From: Ignavibacteria bacterium
GTDB lineage: Bacteria; Bacteroidota; Ignavibacteria; UBA10030; SZUA-254
Assembly: GCA_005877655.1 (NCBI GenBank)
Contig: VBOC01000003.1
Location: forward strand, 1-6,389
Reading direction: 5' to 3'
DNA: 6,389 nucleotides
Shown: positions 1-6,279 of the stretch, one piece after another
How positions within the stretch are numbered: the stretch's first letter is position 1
How the letters are laid out: every line of letters begins with the position of its first letter
The notes under the pieces: generated by a model
What the model was told of the DNA's origin: nothing
Seen by the model: the letters and a program-made list of their open reading frames with translations, nothing else
Database searches by the model: none
Made by a program: the position numbers and the translations under genes

Positions 1-27
1 TCCAGAATTAATCAAAGGATCGGTCTT

Positions 28-447
28 ATGTTCGGGATCATGGTGACGCTTGAGGTTATCGTCAGCATCTTGCTGATTATCGTCGTTCTCATGCAGTCGA
101 GCTAGGGAGGCGGGCTTGCCGGATCGTTCGGCGGAGGATCGATGGGTACCGTTTTCGGCGTCCGCAGAACAGCCGATTTCTTGAGCCGCGCCACGACGAT
201 TCTTGCGACAATGTTCCTGGGACTCTGCCTGATTACAAACATCTTCTTCCTGCCGGGAACCGGGGGAGGACGCGAAAGCATCATTCAGCGAGGGACAAAC
301 CCGACTTCAGTTCCAAGACCACTTCCGCCACGCAGTGGTTCGCCTGGTCAGACCCAGCAGCCGCCTGCCCAACAGCCTGCTGGGCAGCAACCGGCATCCC
401 AACCGTCCCCCGGCCAGCAGTCAGCGCCTCAGAAACAAGGAAAGTAG
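28..447 (+). CDS. secG: SecG, protein-export channel subunit, frame interrupted by an in-frame TAG
   Basis: SecG is the small two-helix inner-membrane subunit of the SecYEG translocon. Read through position 103, the frame encodes 139 residues. Helix 1 is about residues 4-22, followed by QSS, then TAG at codon 26, then the glycine-rich loop GGGLAGSFGGGS, the TVFG motif (41-44) and helix 2 (about 55-75). The family has conserved QxxKGGG and G-(T/S)-x-(T/L)-FG signatures around the loop. Here the Lys position (normally AAG/AAA) is TAG. Residues 77-139 are a Gln/Pro/Ser-rich tail, as in many SecG proteins. The start at ATG 28 has AAAGGA at 14-19 with an 8-base spacer; ATG 40 is an alternative. 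As written, translation gives a 25-residue peptide with helix 1 only. An ATG at 142 (after GGAGG at 133-137) could give a 101-residue piece with helix 2 only. Family identity is firm; whether the gene is functional is unknown. Confidence 0.88.
103..105 (+). other. In-frame amber codon inside secG
   Basis: TAG replaces the codon for the conserved Lys between helix 1 and the Gly-rich loop. The same frame stays open and SecG-like on both sides. One base change (AAG to TAG) explains it. TAG also serves as an ordinary stop at 445-447 (secG itself) and at 1609-1611 (ygfZ), so TAG is not globally reassigned here. Confidence 0.9.
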
Positions 448-484
448 GCGCGGCACCCTCTCCATACCCTCTAGATCTGCCGCT

Positions 485-557
<73 letters not shown>

Positions 558-585
558 CGAAATCTGAGCCCGCAGAAGCCACCCG

Positions 586-1611
586 GTGGAAACCAGTCTG
601 AGTCCAGTCGATCATGCTCTAGAGAGGGAGTATCGGGCCGTCCGCGACGTTGCCGGTAGGATAGATCTCCCGGCCGGCTTCTTGAAATTGAAAGGGGCGG
701 AGGCACTCGAATTCCTCAATAGAATCTCCACGAACGATTTACGGGGTTTATTGGATCGCGAAACGCGCCCGACAATCCTTACGACCGAGAAGGGGAGGAT
801 AATCGATGTCGTCCTCGTCGTCAAAGAGGGTGCCGACCTCCTCCTCATCGTGAGTCAGGGAAATTCCCAAAACGTGAAGTCCTGGATCGGCAGATTCATC
901 ATTATGGAAGATATTACGGTCGAGGATGTAACCGATCATTTTAAAAGGACTTCCATCATCGGAGCTCAAGCGCCATCCACCATCGGTAAGATCTGTCCAG
1001 GGCCGAGCGAACCGGTCAGCGTCCGTGTCGGCCCCGGCGTTTTCCTTTATCGGGATCCACTCTGGACTCTTCCGCTCTATCACTTTGTAGGCCCCACCGC
1101 AGCTCTCGACTCCCATTGGAATGAATGGGGAGCGGTGCATCCGGAAATCGTGGCGATTCCTGCAATCAGCGAGGGGACCGTCGAAACCATCCGAATTGAA
1201 ATCGGCATCCCGGCGCACGGTAAGGAATTAACCGATGAGGTGAACCCTCTCGAAGCAGGCCTCTCGCGGTTCGTAAGCTTCACCAAAGGCTGCTATATCG
1301 GCCAGGAAGTCATCGCGCGGCTGGATACCTACGGAAAGCTTCGAAGGACGCTGTGCGGGTTTGTTTTTCCAGATGCCGCTCGGAACCTCCCGGTCGGACG
1401 GCTTCTTTCTTCCAGCGTAGAGGTAGGATGGACTACAAGTCATACGTATTCATATCAAATGAATAAGGCCATTGCGCTTGGCTATGTCAAGGGAATCCCC
1501 GCAGCAGGAGTCATCGATTTCAAACCTTCTGATGCCGAGCTGGCGATTCCGGTGATGACCGTCGAGCTACCTTTCAGGGCAGCGGAGACACACCCCATGC
1601 CCGGTCACTAG
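586..1611 (+). CDS. ygfZ: YgfZ/GcvT-family tetrahydrofolate-binding protein
   Basis: The 341-residue product belongs to the YgfZ branch of the GcvT (aminomethyltransferase) fold. Known members bind tetrahydrofolate and help maintain certain Fe-S enzymes in the cytoplasm. The diagnostic signature K-G-C-Y-I-G-Q-E lies at residues 234-241, with the conserved Cys at 236 and Arg at 245. Upstream is the N-terminal GcvT-like domain, with LNRISTNDL (44-52) and TEKGRIIDV (67-75). A short C-terminal beta domain follows the signature (about 250-330). Length matches the family (E. coli about 326). The start is GTG 586 with only a weak AGAAG at 574-578. The ATG at 614 is out of frame, and no in-frame ATG precedes the conserved N-terminus. 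It is not GcvT itself: it is shorter, has the YgfZ signature, and has no other glycine-cleavage genes beside it. The stop is TAG, 6 bases before the next GTG. Confidence 0.9.
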   Translation: METSLSPVDHALEREYRAVRDVAGRIDLPAGFLKLKGAEALEFLNRISTNDLRGLLDRETRPTILTTEKGRIIDVVLVVKEGADLLLIVSQGNSQNVKSWIGRFIIMEDITVEDVTDHFKRTSIIGAQAPSTIGKICPGPSEPVSVRVGPGVFLYRDPLWTLPLYHFVGPTAALDSHWNEWGAVHPEIVAIPAISEGTVETIRIEIGIPAHGKELTDEVNPLEAGLSRFVSFTKGCYIGQEVIARLDTYGKLRRTLCGFVFPDAARNLPVGRLLSSSVEVGWTTSHTYSYQMNKAIALGYVKGIPAAGVIDFKPSDAELAIPVMTVELPFRAAETHPMPGH

Positions 1612-1617
1612 GGGAAG

Positions 1618-2379
1618 GTGAAGAAGGTCCCTACGAAGCGCGAGAAGGGGCACAATGATCGGCCTGTCGCGCTGGTTACAGGAGCAGGACGGCGGCTGGG
1701 TCGGCAGATCGCCCTCGATCTCGGCGCGAATTCGTTCGATCTTATAGTCAATTTCAATAAGTCTGCCAGAGGAGCCGCCGAAACAGTCGAACGACTCCGC
1801 AAGAGGGGGGCCTCGGCGCATGCCATCCGCGCTGATATCTCAAAGAGGGGGGAGGTCGCCCTCATGGTCCAAAAGGCGATGGAGATCTTCGGGAGGATCG
1901 ATCTGTTGGTAAACAACTCTGCTGTTTTCATCCACAGCCCCCTTCAGAAGACCACCGATCGAACCTGGGGTAGAACGATTGACATTAATCTTAAGGGGAC
2001 ATTCCTTTGTTCTCAAGCCGTTGCGCCTGAAATGCTCAAGCGAAAAGGAGGGAGGATTGTCAACATCGCTTCTCTGGGAGGAATACAAGCCTGGGCCCAG
2101 CACCTCCCGTACAGCGTTTCCAAGGCGGGTGTCATCATGCTCACACGATGCCTTGCCAAGGCCCTCGCACCCGAGATCCTTGTCAATGCAATCGCGCCTG
2201 GAACGATATTCATGGGAGCCGAGGAGGACCCCGGCCAGGAACATGTGCCCATTTCCACAATCCCTCTTAAAGAGTACGGCAAGCCGTCGGATGTAACCGA
2301 TCTCGTGGTCTTTCTTTCCAGGGCATCCTACATCACGGGTCAGGTATTCGTCGTCGACGGGGGCAGATCGATCCAATAA
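1618..2379 (+). CDS. Short-chain dehydrogenase/reductase, pteridine reductase-like
   Basis: The 253-residue product is a classical SDR NAD(P)H oxidoreductase. The dinucleotide site is TGAGRRLG at residues 21-28. NNSA is at 99-102, where most SDRs have NNAG. Catalytic residues are Asn124, Ser152, Tyr165 and Lys169 (YSVSK). The C-terminal ITGQVFVVDGG (239-249) is typical. The cofactor motif fits T-G-x3-R-x-G, which distinguishes pteridine reductases (PTR1, FolM) from FabG-type T-G-x3-G-x-G enzymes; the NNSA-x-F stretch agrees. A reductase for a pterin or dihydrofolate-type substrate, using NADPH, is therefore more likely than FabG; substrate assignment is inference. It follows ygfZ by 6 bases and precedes the LOG gene by 11, so it is co-transcribed. 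The start GTG 1618 has its G-rich sequence (1610-1614) unusually close; the ATG at 1655 is out of frame. Confidence 0.85.
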   Translation: MKKVPTKREKGHNDRPVALVTGAGRRLGRQIALDLGANSFDLIVNFNKSARGAAETVERLRKRGASAHAIRADISKRGEVALMVQKAMEIFGRIDLLVNNSAVFIHSPLQKTTDRTWGRTIDINLKGTFLCSQAVAPEMLKRKGGRIVNIASLGGIQAWAQHLPYSVSKAGVIMLTRCLAKALAPEILVNAIAPGTIFMGAEEDPGQEHVPISTIPLKEYGKPSDVTDLVVFLSRASYITGQVFVVDGGRSIQ

Positions 2380-2390
2380 CGAAAGCATCC

Positions 2391-3192
2391 ATGAAAGAGC
2401 ATACCTCGACGAAAGCTTATAAACGAATTTCTCGAGCCACTTTACCGTTTTCGCAGGCGCGGGATCAGCAATACAATCGTCGTCTTCGGGTCGGCGCGTG
2501 TTCTCCCCACCCTGGAGGCCAAGAAACGTCTTGCCAAGATCAGAAGAAAGATTGGAAGGAAGGGTACGCGGAATCTGAAACTTCAAGAACAACTCGAACG
2601 GGCTATCGAAGGGCTCGAGATGGCAAGATATTATGACGACACCGTTGAACTGACGTCGATGCTCACCCGGTGGTCTAAAACTCTAAAGGGGGAGAGGCGT
2701 TTTGTCATCTGTTCCGGCGGGGGACCCGGTATCATGGAAGCTGCCAATAAGGGGGCTGCCCTGGCAGGGGGAGATTCGATCGGCTTGAATATAAGCCTTC
2801 CCTTTGAACAGAAATCGAACAAATATGTCACAAAGGACCTTCGCTTTGAATTCCATTATTTTTTCATGCGCAAGTTCTGGTTCCTCTACCTCGCGAAGGC
2901 CATGGTCATGTTTCCGGGCGGTTTCGGCACTTTTGACGAGCTCTTCGAAGTATTGACACTGCTCCAGACCAAGAAGGTGACCAAGCCGCTGCCAGTCATC
3001 CTTTATGGCAGAAGCTACTGGAACGAAATCCTGAATTTCGAAGGCCTGGTGAGGCATAACACGATTTCGAAAAGGGATTTGGAGCTTTTCCGATTCGCCG
3101 ACACCCCACAGGAAGCATATACCCACTTAAGAGACGAATTGACGAAGATCTATAAGAACCAGAAATCAATGGTTCCCGCCGTCAGGAGCTGA
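2391..3192 (+). pseudogene. LOG-family (TIGR00730-type) phosphoribohydrolase, 5' end frameshifted
   Basis: The LOG family comprises nucleotide 5'-monophosphate phosphoribohydrolases (cytokinin activation in plants, PpnN-like nucleotide breakdown in bacteria). The intact open part from ATG 2620 is 190 residues. It has GGGPGIMEA (33-41), Arg84 in FFMRKFWF, and the signature PGGFGTFDE (99-107), where Arg and Glu are catalytic in the family. It lacks the first Rossmann strand. That strand is present upstream in the same frame: EFLEPLYRFRRRGIS from 2425, then NTIVVFGSARV. This frame is open from 2395 but contains no ATG, GTG or TTG before 2620. The natural start, ATG 2391 (11 bases after the reductase stop), lies in another frame and encodes MKEHTSTKAYK, resembling the family's N-terminus. 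A frame change at about 2421-2425, probably a deletion, therefore separates start from body. The 190-residue product alone would probably be inactive. Confidence 0.8.
2421..2425 (+). other. Inferred frameshift or deletion point in the LOG gene
   Basis: Before this point the frame of ATG 2391 reads KAYK. After it, the frame one base later reads EFLEPLYRFRR. From memory, long-form LOG proteins have roughly 15-18 residues between these two motifs (a KAYKN-LEFLNSPDAR-like stretch), so a deletion of about 50 bases, not a multiple of three, could explain both the missing residues and the frame change. The exact breakpoint cannot be fixed without homologues. Confidence 0.6.
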
Positions 3193-3233
3193 TGTTAAGC
3201 CGGCACCGGCCCAATCCGGAACCTCCTGAGCAT

Positions 3234-3262
3234 TTGCCTAACTTGCGGAGATGTAGTATATT
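3234..3262 (+). promoter_or_regulatory. sigma70-type promoter of ssrA
   Basis: The -35 TTGCCT (3234-3239) and -10 TATATT (3257-3262) are separated by 17 bases. The first base of the mature tmRNA, 3271, lies 8 bases after the -10, as expected for direct initiation at or near the mature 5' end. Confidence 0.75.
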
Positions 3263-3270
3263 GGTCGAGA

Positions 3271-3622
3271 GGGGATGACATGGTTTCGACGGGGATGAGA
3301 ATGGTCAGGACTGCATCCTGTGCTCTCCGCGTTGCACGCTAATAAAGCGGAAAACTATAAGTGCAGACTACAACTACGCACTGGCTGCTTAATTAAAGCA
3401 ACCCATCCGCCGCAGCTCCGCCCGACGGGCCGCGGTTGGGTGTCGACTTAGTCGGGATAGCCTGGCAGGATCCTCGGGCTTGCCTGGTGAAAGTCCTCTG
3501 AGGTAGGCTGCGCGTACCGCGTCTGCTCCGGTCACCGCAGATGAGTTTGCAAGAGCAGACTAAGGATGTAGAAGTCTTGGTGGTTTTCGCTCCGGACCGG
3601 GGTTCGATTCCCCGCATCTCCA
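3271..3622 (+). ncRNA. ssrA: tmRNA (transfer-messenger RNA), one-piece
   Basis: tmRNA rescues stalled ribosomes by acting as alanyl-tRNA and then as mRNA for a degradation tag. The 5' end GGGGATG (3271-3277), followed by the typical ACATGGTTTCGACGGGG, pairs with CATCTCC (3615-3621). The T arm is CGGGG (3598-3602), loop TTCGATT, CCCCG (3610-3614). Discriminator A3622 follows; the next bases are CAA, so CCA is not encoded. The tag frame starts at GCA 3363. Just after the tag, ACCCATCCGC (3401-3410) pairs with GCGGTTGGGT (3432-3441), with one mismatch, as helix 5. The length of about 352 nt is normal for the one-piece form, and there is no sign of a permuted two-piece gene. It has its own promoter and terminator. 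Confidence 0.97.
3363..3392 (+). other. tmRNA tag reading frame (ADYNYALAA)
   Basis: The resume codon GCA 3363 starts a nine-codon frame, ADYNYALAA, ended by TAA (3390-3392). The ALAA end is the standard proteolysis signal recognised by ClpXP-type proteases. The NYALAA end matches the general bacterial pattern. Confidence 0.9.
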
Positions 3623-3623
3623 C

Positions 3624-3652
3624 AAAGAGCCGTTCGCAAGAACGGCTCTTTT
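3624..3652 (+). terminator. Intrinsic terminator after ssrA
   Basis: AAAGAGCCGTTC (3624-3635) pairs perfectly with GAACGGCTCTTT (3640-3651) across a GCAA tetraloop, a 12-bp stem. A short T run (3649-3652) ends it. It begins one base after the tmRNA 3' end region. Confidence 0.9.
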
Positions 3653-3766
3653 GTCTCCAGCCCTGTCCCCGCGAGCTGTACCACCGGCACCCCTCAGCGC
3701 CCTGTCGCACTTCCAATCATTGTCCAGAACTGCGTTGCCGCGCACTCCAGCGAGCCGCGGAGTGTA

Positions 3767-3796
3767 TTGGCCGGCCATTTGAATCCTTGGTACAAT
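3767..3796 (+). promoter_or_regulatory. Probable sigma70-type promoter of the dapF-Rieske-cytochrome b operon
   Basis: TTGGCC (3767-3772) and TACAAT (3791-3796) are separated by 18 bases. Transcription would begin near 3803, about 60 bases before the dapF ATG. This also argues against the upstream TTG 3767 being the dapF start. The stretch 3653-3766 before it holds nothing I recognise. Confidence 0.6.
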
Positions 3797-3865
3797 AGTT
3801 GTTCCAAGAAATGTGCGACCATTACACTTGCATCTTTCGCCGGAAAATCTGATTTTGGCTCTGCG

Positions 3866-4723
3866 ATGAACGGGACTCAGCAAACGATTCGCTTTATAAA
3901 GATGACCGGTGCCGGGAACGACTTTGTGCTCATAGACGAGATGGATCAACACACACCGTCGACTGATTGGGCCCGGCTTGCTCCTTTCCTGTGCGACCGG
4001 AGATTCGGCGTGGGAGCAGACGGCGTCTTGATACTCAGGCCGAGTCGGTCGCTTGATTTCGTGATGGAGTATTTCAATGCTGACGGCAGTTCGGGGGGCA
4101 TGTGCGGGAATGGGGGCCGCTGCGCCGCCTCCTATTACATGCTCAAGCACCACCGGCAAGAGACCACATTCGAGGCCCTGTGCGATTCCTACACCGCCCG
4201 AACCGCGGGTGAGGGCATCATCTTAAGGATGACAGACCCAGTCAATATTCAGCTCGGAAAGCGCATTACAGTCATGGGTGAAAGCGTGCCAATCCACTAT
4301 GTGGATACCGGGGCGCCGCATGCGGTTGCATTCGTCGATCAATTACCCGAGAGCTTTCGTGCCCTGATCGCATCCAATGGGATACTTGAGGTCGGACGGG
4401 CTATCCGCTATCACGACGAATTTAAACCGAATGGAACTAACGTCGATTTGATCGAGATACAGACCGCCGGAGGGCTTTCGATGAGGACCTACGAGCGCGG
4501 GGTGGAGGCAGAGACACTCGCCTGCGGAACCGGCGCCGTTGCCTGTTCGATACTGGGGGCGTTGCTCAAGGGGCTCAGGCCGCCTCTGGAGATAAGGACG
4601 CGCAGTAATCAGGTTCTCCGGGTCAATTTTCATGCCAGCGGTGATCGAATCAGTGACGTCGATCTCGAAGGGCCGGTAAAGACTGTTTTTCACGGCGAGA
4701 TCGAACTTCCGGATCAACGATGA
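3866..4723 (+). CDS. dapF: Diaminopimelate epimerase
   Basis: DapF is a cytoplasmic, cofactor-independent racemase that converts LL- to meso-diaminopimelate, the precursor of lysine and of peptidoglycan cross-links. The 285-residue product (family about 275-285) shows the N-terminal GAGNDFVLID (15-24). The first catalytic site is NADGSSGGMCGNGGRC (71-86), with Cys80. GAPHAV (149-154) and NGTNVDLIE (189-197) bind substrate in the family. The second catalytic site is ETLACGTGAVAC (216-227), with Cys220. ATG 3866 is chosen because MNGTQQTIRFIKMTGAGNDF gives the usual short lead to the motif. An extension to TTG 3767 would overlap the promoter, and starting at ATG 3902 would cut the first beta strand. 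No strong Shine-Dalgarno site is seen. Its TGA stop overlaps the ATG of the Rieske gene (ATGA). Confidence 0.96.
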   Translation: MNGTQQTIRFIKMTGAGNDFVLIDEMDQHTPSTDWARLAPFLCDRRFGVGADGVLILRPSRSLDFVMEYFNADGSSGGMCGNGGRCAASYYMLKHHRQETTFEALCDSYTARTAGEGIILRMTDPVNIQLGKRITVMGESVPIHYVDTGAPHAVAFVDQLPESFRALIASNGILEVGRAIRYHDEFKPNGTNVDLIEIQTAGGLSMRTYERGVEAETLACGTGAVACSILGALLKGLRPPLEIRTRSNQVLRVNFHASGDRISDVDLEGPVKTVFHGEIELPDQR

Positions 4724-5160
4724 ACCCCGAGCGGCATATTACTAGAAGAAACTTTCTCTCCGAGGCCCTAGCCTCCTGGGTTTTCATTACATTCGTCCCT
4801 CTCCTTTATGCGTTGATACGATTTATTATTCCCCCCAATATACGAGAAAAGATCATGGAGGTAATCAATGCGGGAAAGTACACCGACATCCCATTCAATA
4901 GCGCAAAGATCCTGCGATTCAACAAGAAGGCGATCATCCTCGTCCGGACAGAACAGGACCAGGTAAAGGCATATTCCGCGGTCTGCACTCACCTGGGCTG
5001 CATTGTAGAATTCAAACCGGACCAGAGGTTGTTCAAGTGCAACTGTCACGGGAGTGAATTCGACCTGACAGGCAAGAACATCGCCGGGCCCGCCCCTTCT
5101 CCCCTCAAGCCTTACAGGGTAGAGCTCAAGGAGGATAATGTGTTAGTCTCGCAAGCCTGA
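4720..5160 (+). CDS. petC: Rieske iron-sulfur subunit of a cytochrome bc/b6f-type complex
   Basis: This is the high-potential [2Fe-2S] subunit that takes the first electron from quinol and passes it to a c-type cytochrome. It has 146 residues. A twin-arginine motif TRRNFLS (8-14) precedes one membrane anchor (about 18-37), fitting Tat insertion with the cluster domain outside the cytoplasmic membrane. Cluster box 1 is CTHLGC (89-94) and box 2 is CNCHGSEF (107-114). Ligands are Cys89, His91, Cys107 and His110; Cys94-Cys109 is the disulfide. Box 2 has Asn108 where Pro is usual, and Phe114 where high-potential ubiquinol/plastoquinol enzymes have Tyr. The Tyr-to-Phe difference is known to lower the cluster potential, so a menaquinol enzyme is likely. 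The start overlaps the dapF stop. Cytochrome b follows after 57 bases. Confidence 0.93.
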   Translation: MNPERHITRRNFLSEALASWVFITFVPLLYALIRFIIPPNIREKIMEVINAGKYTDIPFNSAKILRFNKKAIILVRTEQDQVKAYSAVCTHLGCIVEFKPDQRLFKCNCHGSEFDLTGKNIAGPAPSPLKPYRVELKEDNVLVSQA

Positions 5161-5217
5161 TGTGAATCCTTCCTCCTTGAGTTTCAATAGAGAATATGCG
5201 GCCGGGGGAGGGGGAGG

Positions 5218-6273
5218 ATGAACCGCTTTTCTCTCTGGCTCGATGAGAGGCTCCACCTGAGCACGCTCATCCAGTTCCTGTCGAGGAAGAGTGTCCCTCG
5301 TCATAAGCACTCCTTCTGGTATATCTTCGGCGGGCTAGCCCTCTTTTTCTTCCTTGTGCAGCTCATCACGGGCGTGCTCCTGCTCCTGTACTACAGTCCG
5401 ACGCCGGAGACCGCAAATGAGAGTGTCCGGTTCATCGAATCCCAGGTCCCGTACGGTTGGTTTGTACGCTCTTTGCATGCCTGGTCGGCGAACCTGATGG
5501 TCGCCACCGTTCTCGTCCACCTGTTCAGCACATATTTCATGCGAGCGTACCGCAGACCCCGCGAATTGATGTGGGTAAGCGGTCTAACCTTACTGCTCGT
5601 CGTGCTGGGCTTCGGTTTCACGGGATATCTGCTCCCCTGGGATACAACCGCTTATTTTGCCACTCAGATCGGGACTGAAATCCCGCGGACGATCCCGGTC
5701 ATCGGTGAACTCGTGGTGCAAATCTTACGCGGCGGAGATTACATTGCAGGCGAGAGTCTCAAGCGACTATTTGCATTACATGTCGCGATCCTGCCGCTGG
5801 TTTCACTGGGGCTTATCGGCTTGCATCTGACGTTAAACCAGGTTCACGGGACGAGCATTCCGATCGGCGTGACTCCGGCTCGCCCTGGGATTCCATTCTT
5901 CCCAAATTATGTCTACCGGGACATGATCGCATGGACACTCGGGCTTATGCTTCTCCTGTATCTCTCGATTCTCTTCCCGGTGAAGCTCGGCGACAAGGTC
6001 GATCCCCTGGCCTCTGCGCCTCTTGGTATCAAGCCTGAGTGGTACTTTTTGACCCTCTATGAGACCCTGCGGCTCGTGCCGGGCATGATCCTCGGAATCA
6101 GCAGCGAGGCTGTCGTGAACGTGGGCGTGGTAGCGGTGATCCTGACAGCCTTTTTGATACCATTCCTGGACCAAGCGGCCGGGCTTGGCCGGTCGAACCG
6201 GCTCTTCACAGTTCTAGGTCTGATCGCCATAGCGTACATGATCGTGGCCGTTAGCCTGGCATACCTGACCTGA
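5218..6273 (+). CDS. petB: Cytochrome b6-type subunit fused to subunit IV, bc-type complex
   Basis: This is the diheme membrane core of the quinol:cytochrome c oxidoreductase, 351 residues with about seven helices. The N-terminal four-helix part carries heme ligands His87/His101 and His188/His203. The second pair has 14 residues between them, the b6 spacing; mitochondrial-type cytochrome b has 13. The C-terminal part (from about 235) has three helices like subunit IV and the quinol-site motif PEWYF (273-277). It is thus a b6-subunit IV fusion rather than split petB/petD. At the site where b6 carries Cys for the covalent heme c(n) (FYCLGG), this protein has WYIFGG (34-39) with Ile36. The start ATG 5218 follows a G/A-rich Shine-Dalgarno stretch (5204-5217). 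The downstream gene begins 6 bases after the stop. Confidence 0.94.
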   Translation: MNRFSLWLDERLHLSTLIQFLSRKSVPRHKHSFWYIFGGLALFFFLVQLITGVLLLLYYSPTPETANESVRFIESQVPYGWFVRSLHAWSANLMVATVLVHLFSTYFMRAYRRPRELMWVSGLTLLLVVLGFGFTGYLLPWDTTAYFATQIGTEIPRTIPVIGELVVQILRGGDYIAGESLKRLFALHVAILPLVSLGLIGLHLTLNQVHGTSIPIGVTPARPGIPFFPNYVYRDMIAWTLGLMLLLYLSILFPVKLGDKVDPLASAPLGIKPEWYFLTLYETLRLVPGMILGISSEAVVNVGVVAVILTAFLIPFLDQAAGLGRSNRLFTVLGLIAIAYMIVAVSLAYLT

Positions 6274-6279
6274 TATCAT

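Noticed and set aside
1..46. 3' end of an upstream gene (frame ending TAA at 9-11 or TGA at 44-46)
   Set aside because: A tpiA end would fit common gene order before secG, but the few visible codons do not identify a family or settle the frame.
103..105. Pyrrolysine or genome-wide TAG reassignment
   Set aside because: TAG terminates two genes in this window in the normal place, SecG is not a known pyrrolysine protein, and no pyl gene or downstream insertion structure is evident.
1840..2592. Long antisense open frame of 250 codons opposite the reductase and LOG genes
   Set aside because: It is a codon-bias shadow of the well-supported SDR on the + strand, and the protein shows no family motif, signal or sensible hydrophobic pattern.
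2391..2636. Independent 81-residue small protein from ATG 2391
   Set aside because: After KAYK the sequence is arginine/serine-rich nonsense that overlaps the real LOG coding frame; it is best explained as the frameshifted start of that gene.
3198..3209. GCCGG-CA-CCGGC palindrome after the LOG stop as a terminator
   Set aside because: The loop is too short, the stem is small and no T run follows.
3541..3798. Open frame starting inside the tmRNA and crossing its terminator
   Set aside because: It overlaps the tmRNA 3' domain and terminator; no recognisable protein features.
3767..3865. N-terminal extension of dapF from TTG 3767
   Set aside because: The extension overlaps the likely promoter, adds 33 residues absent from the family, and ATG 3866 gives the normal N-terminus.
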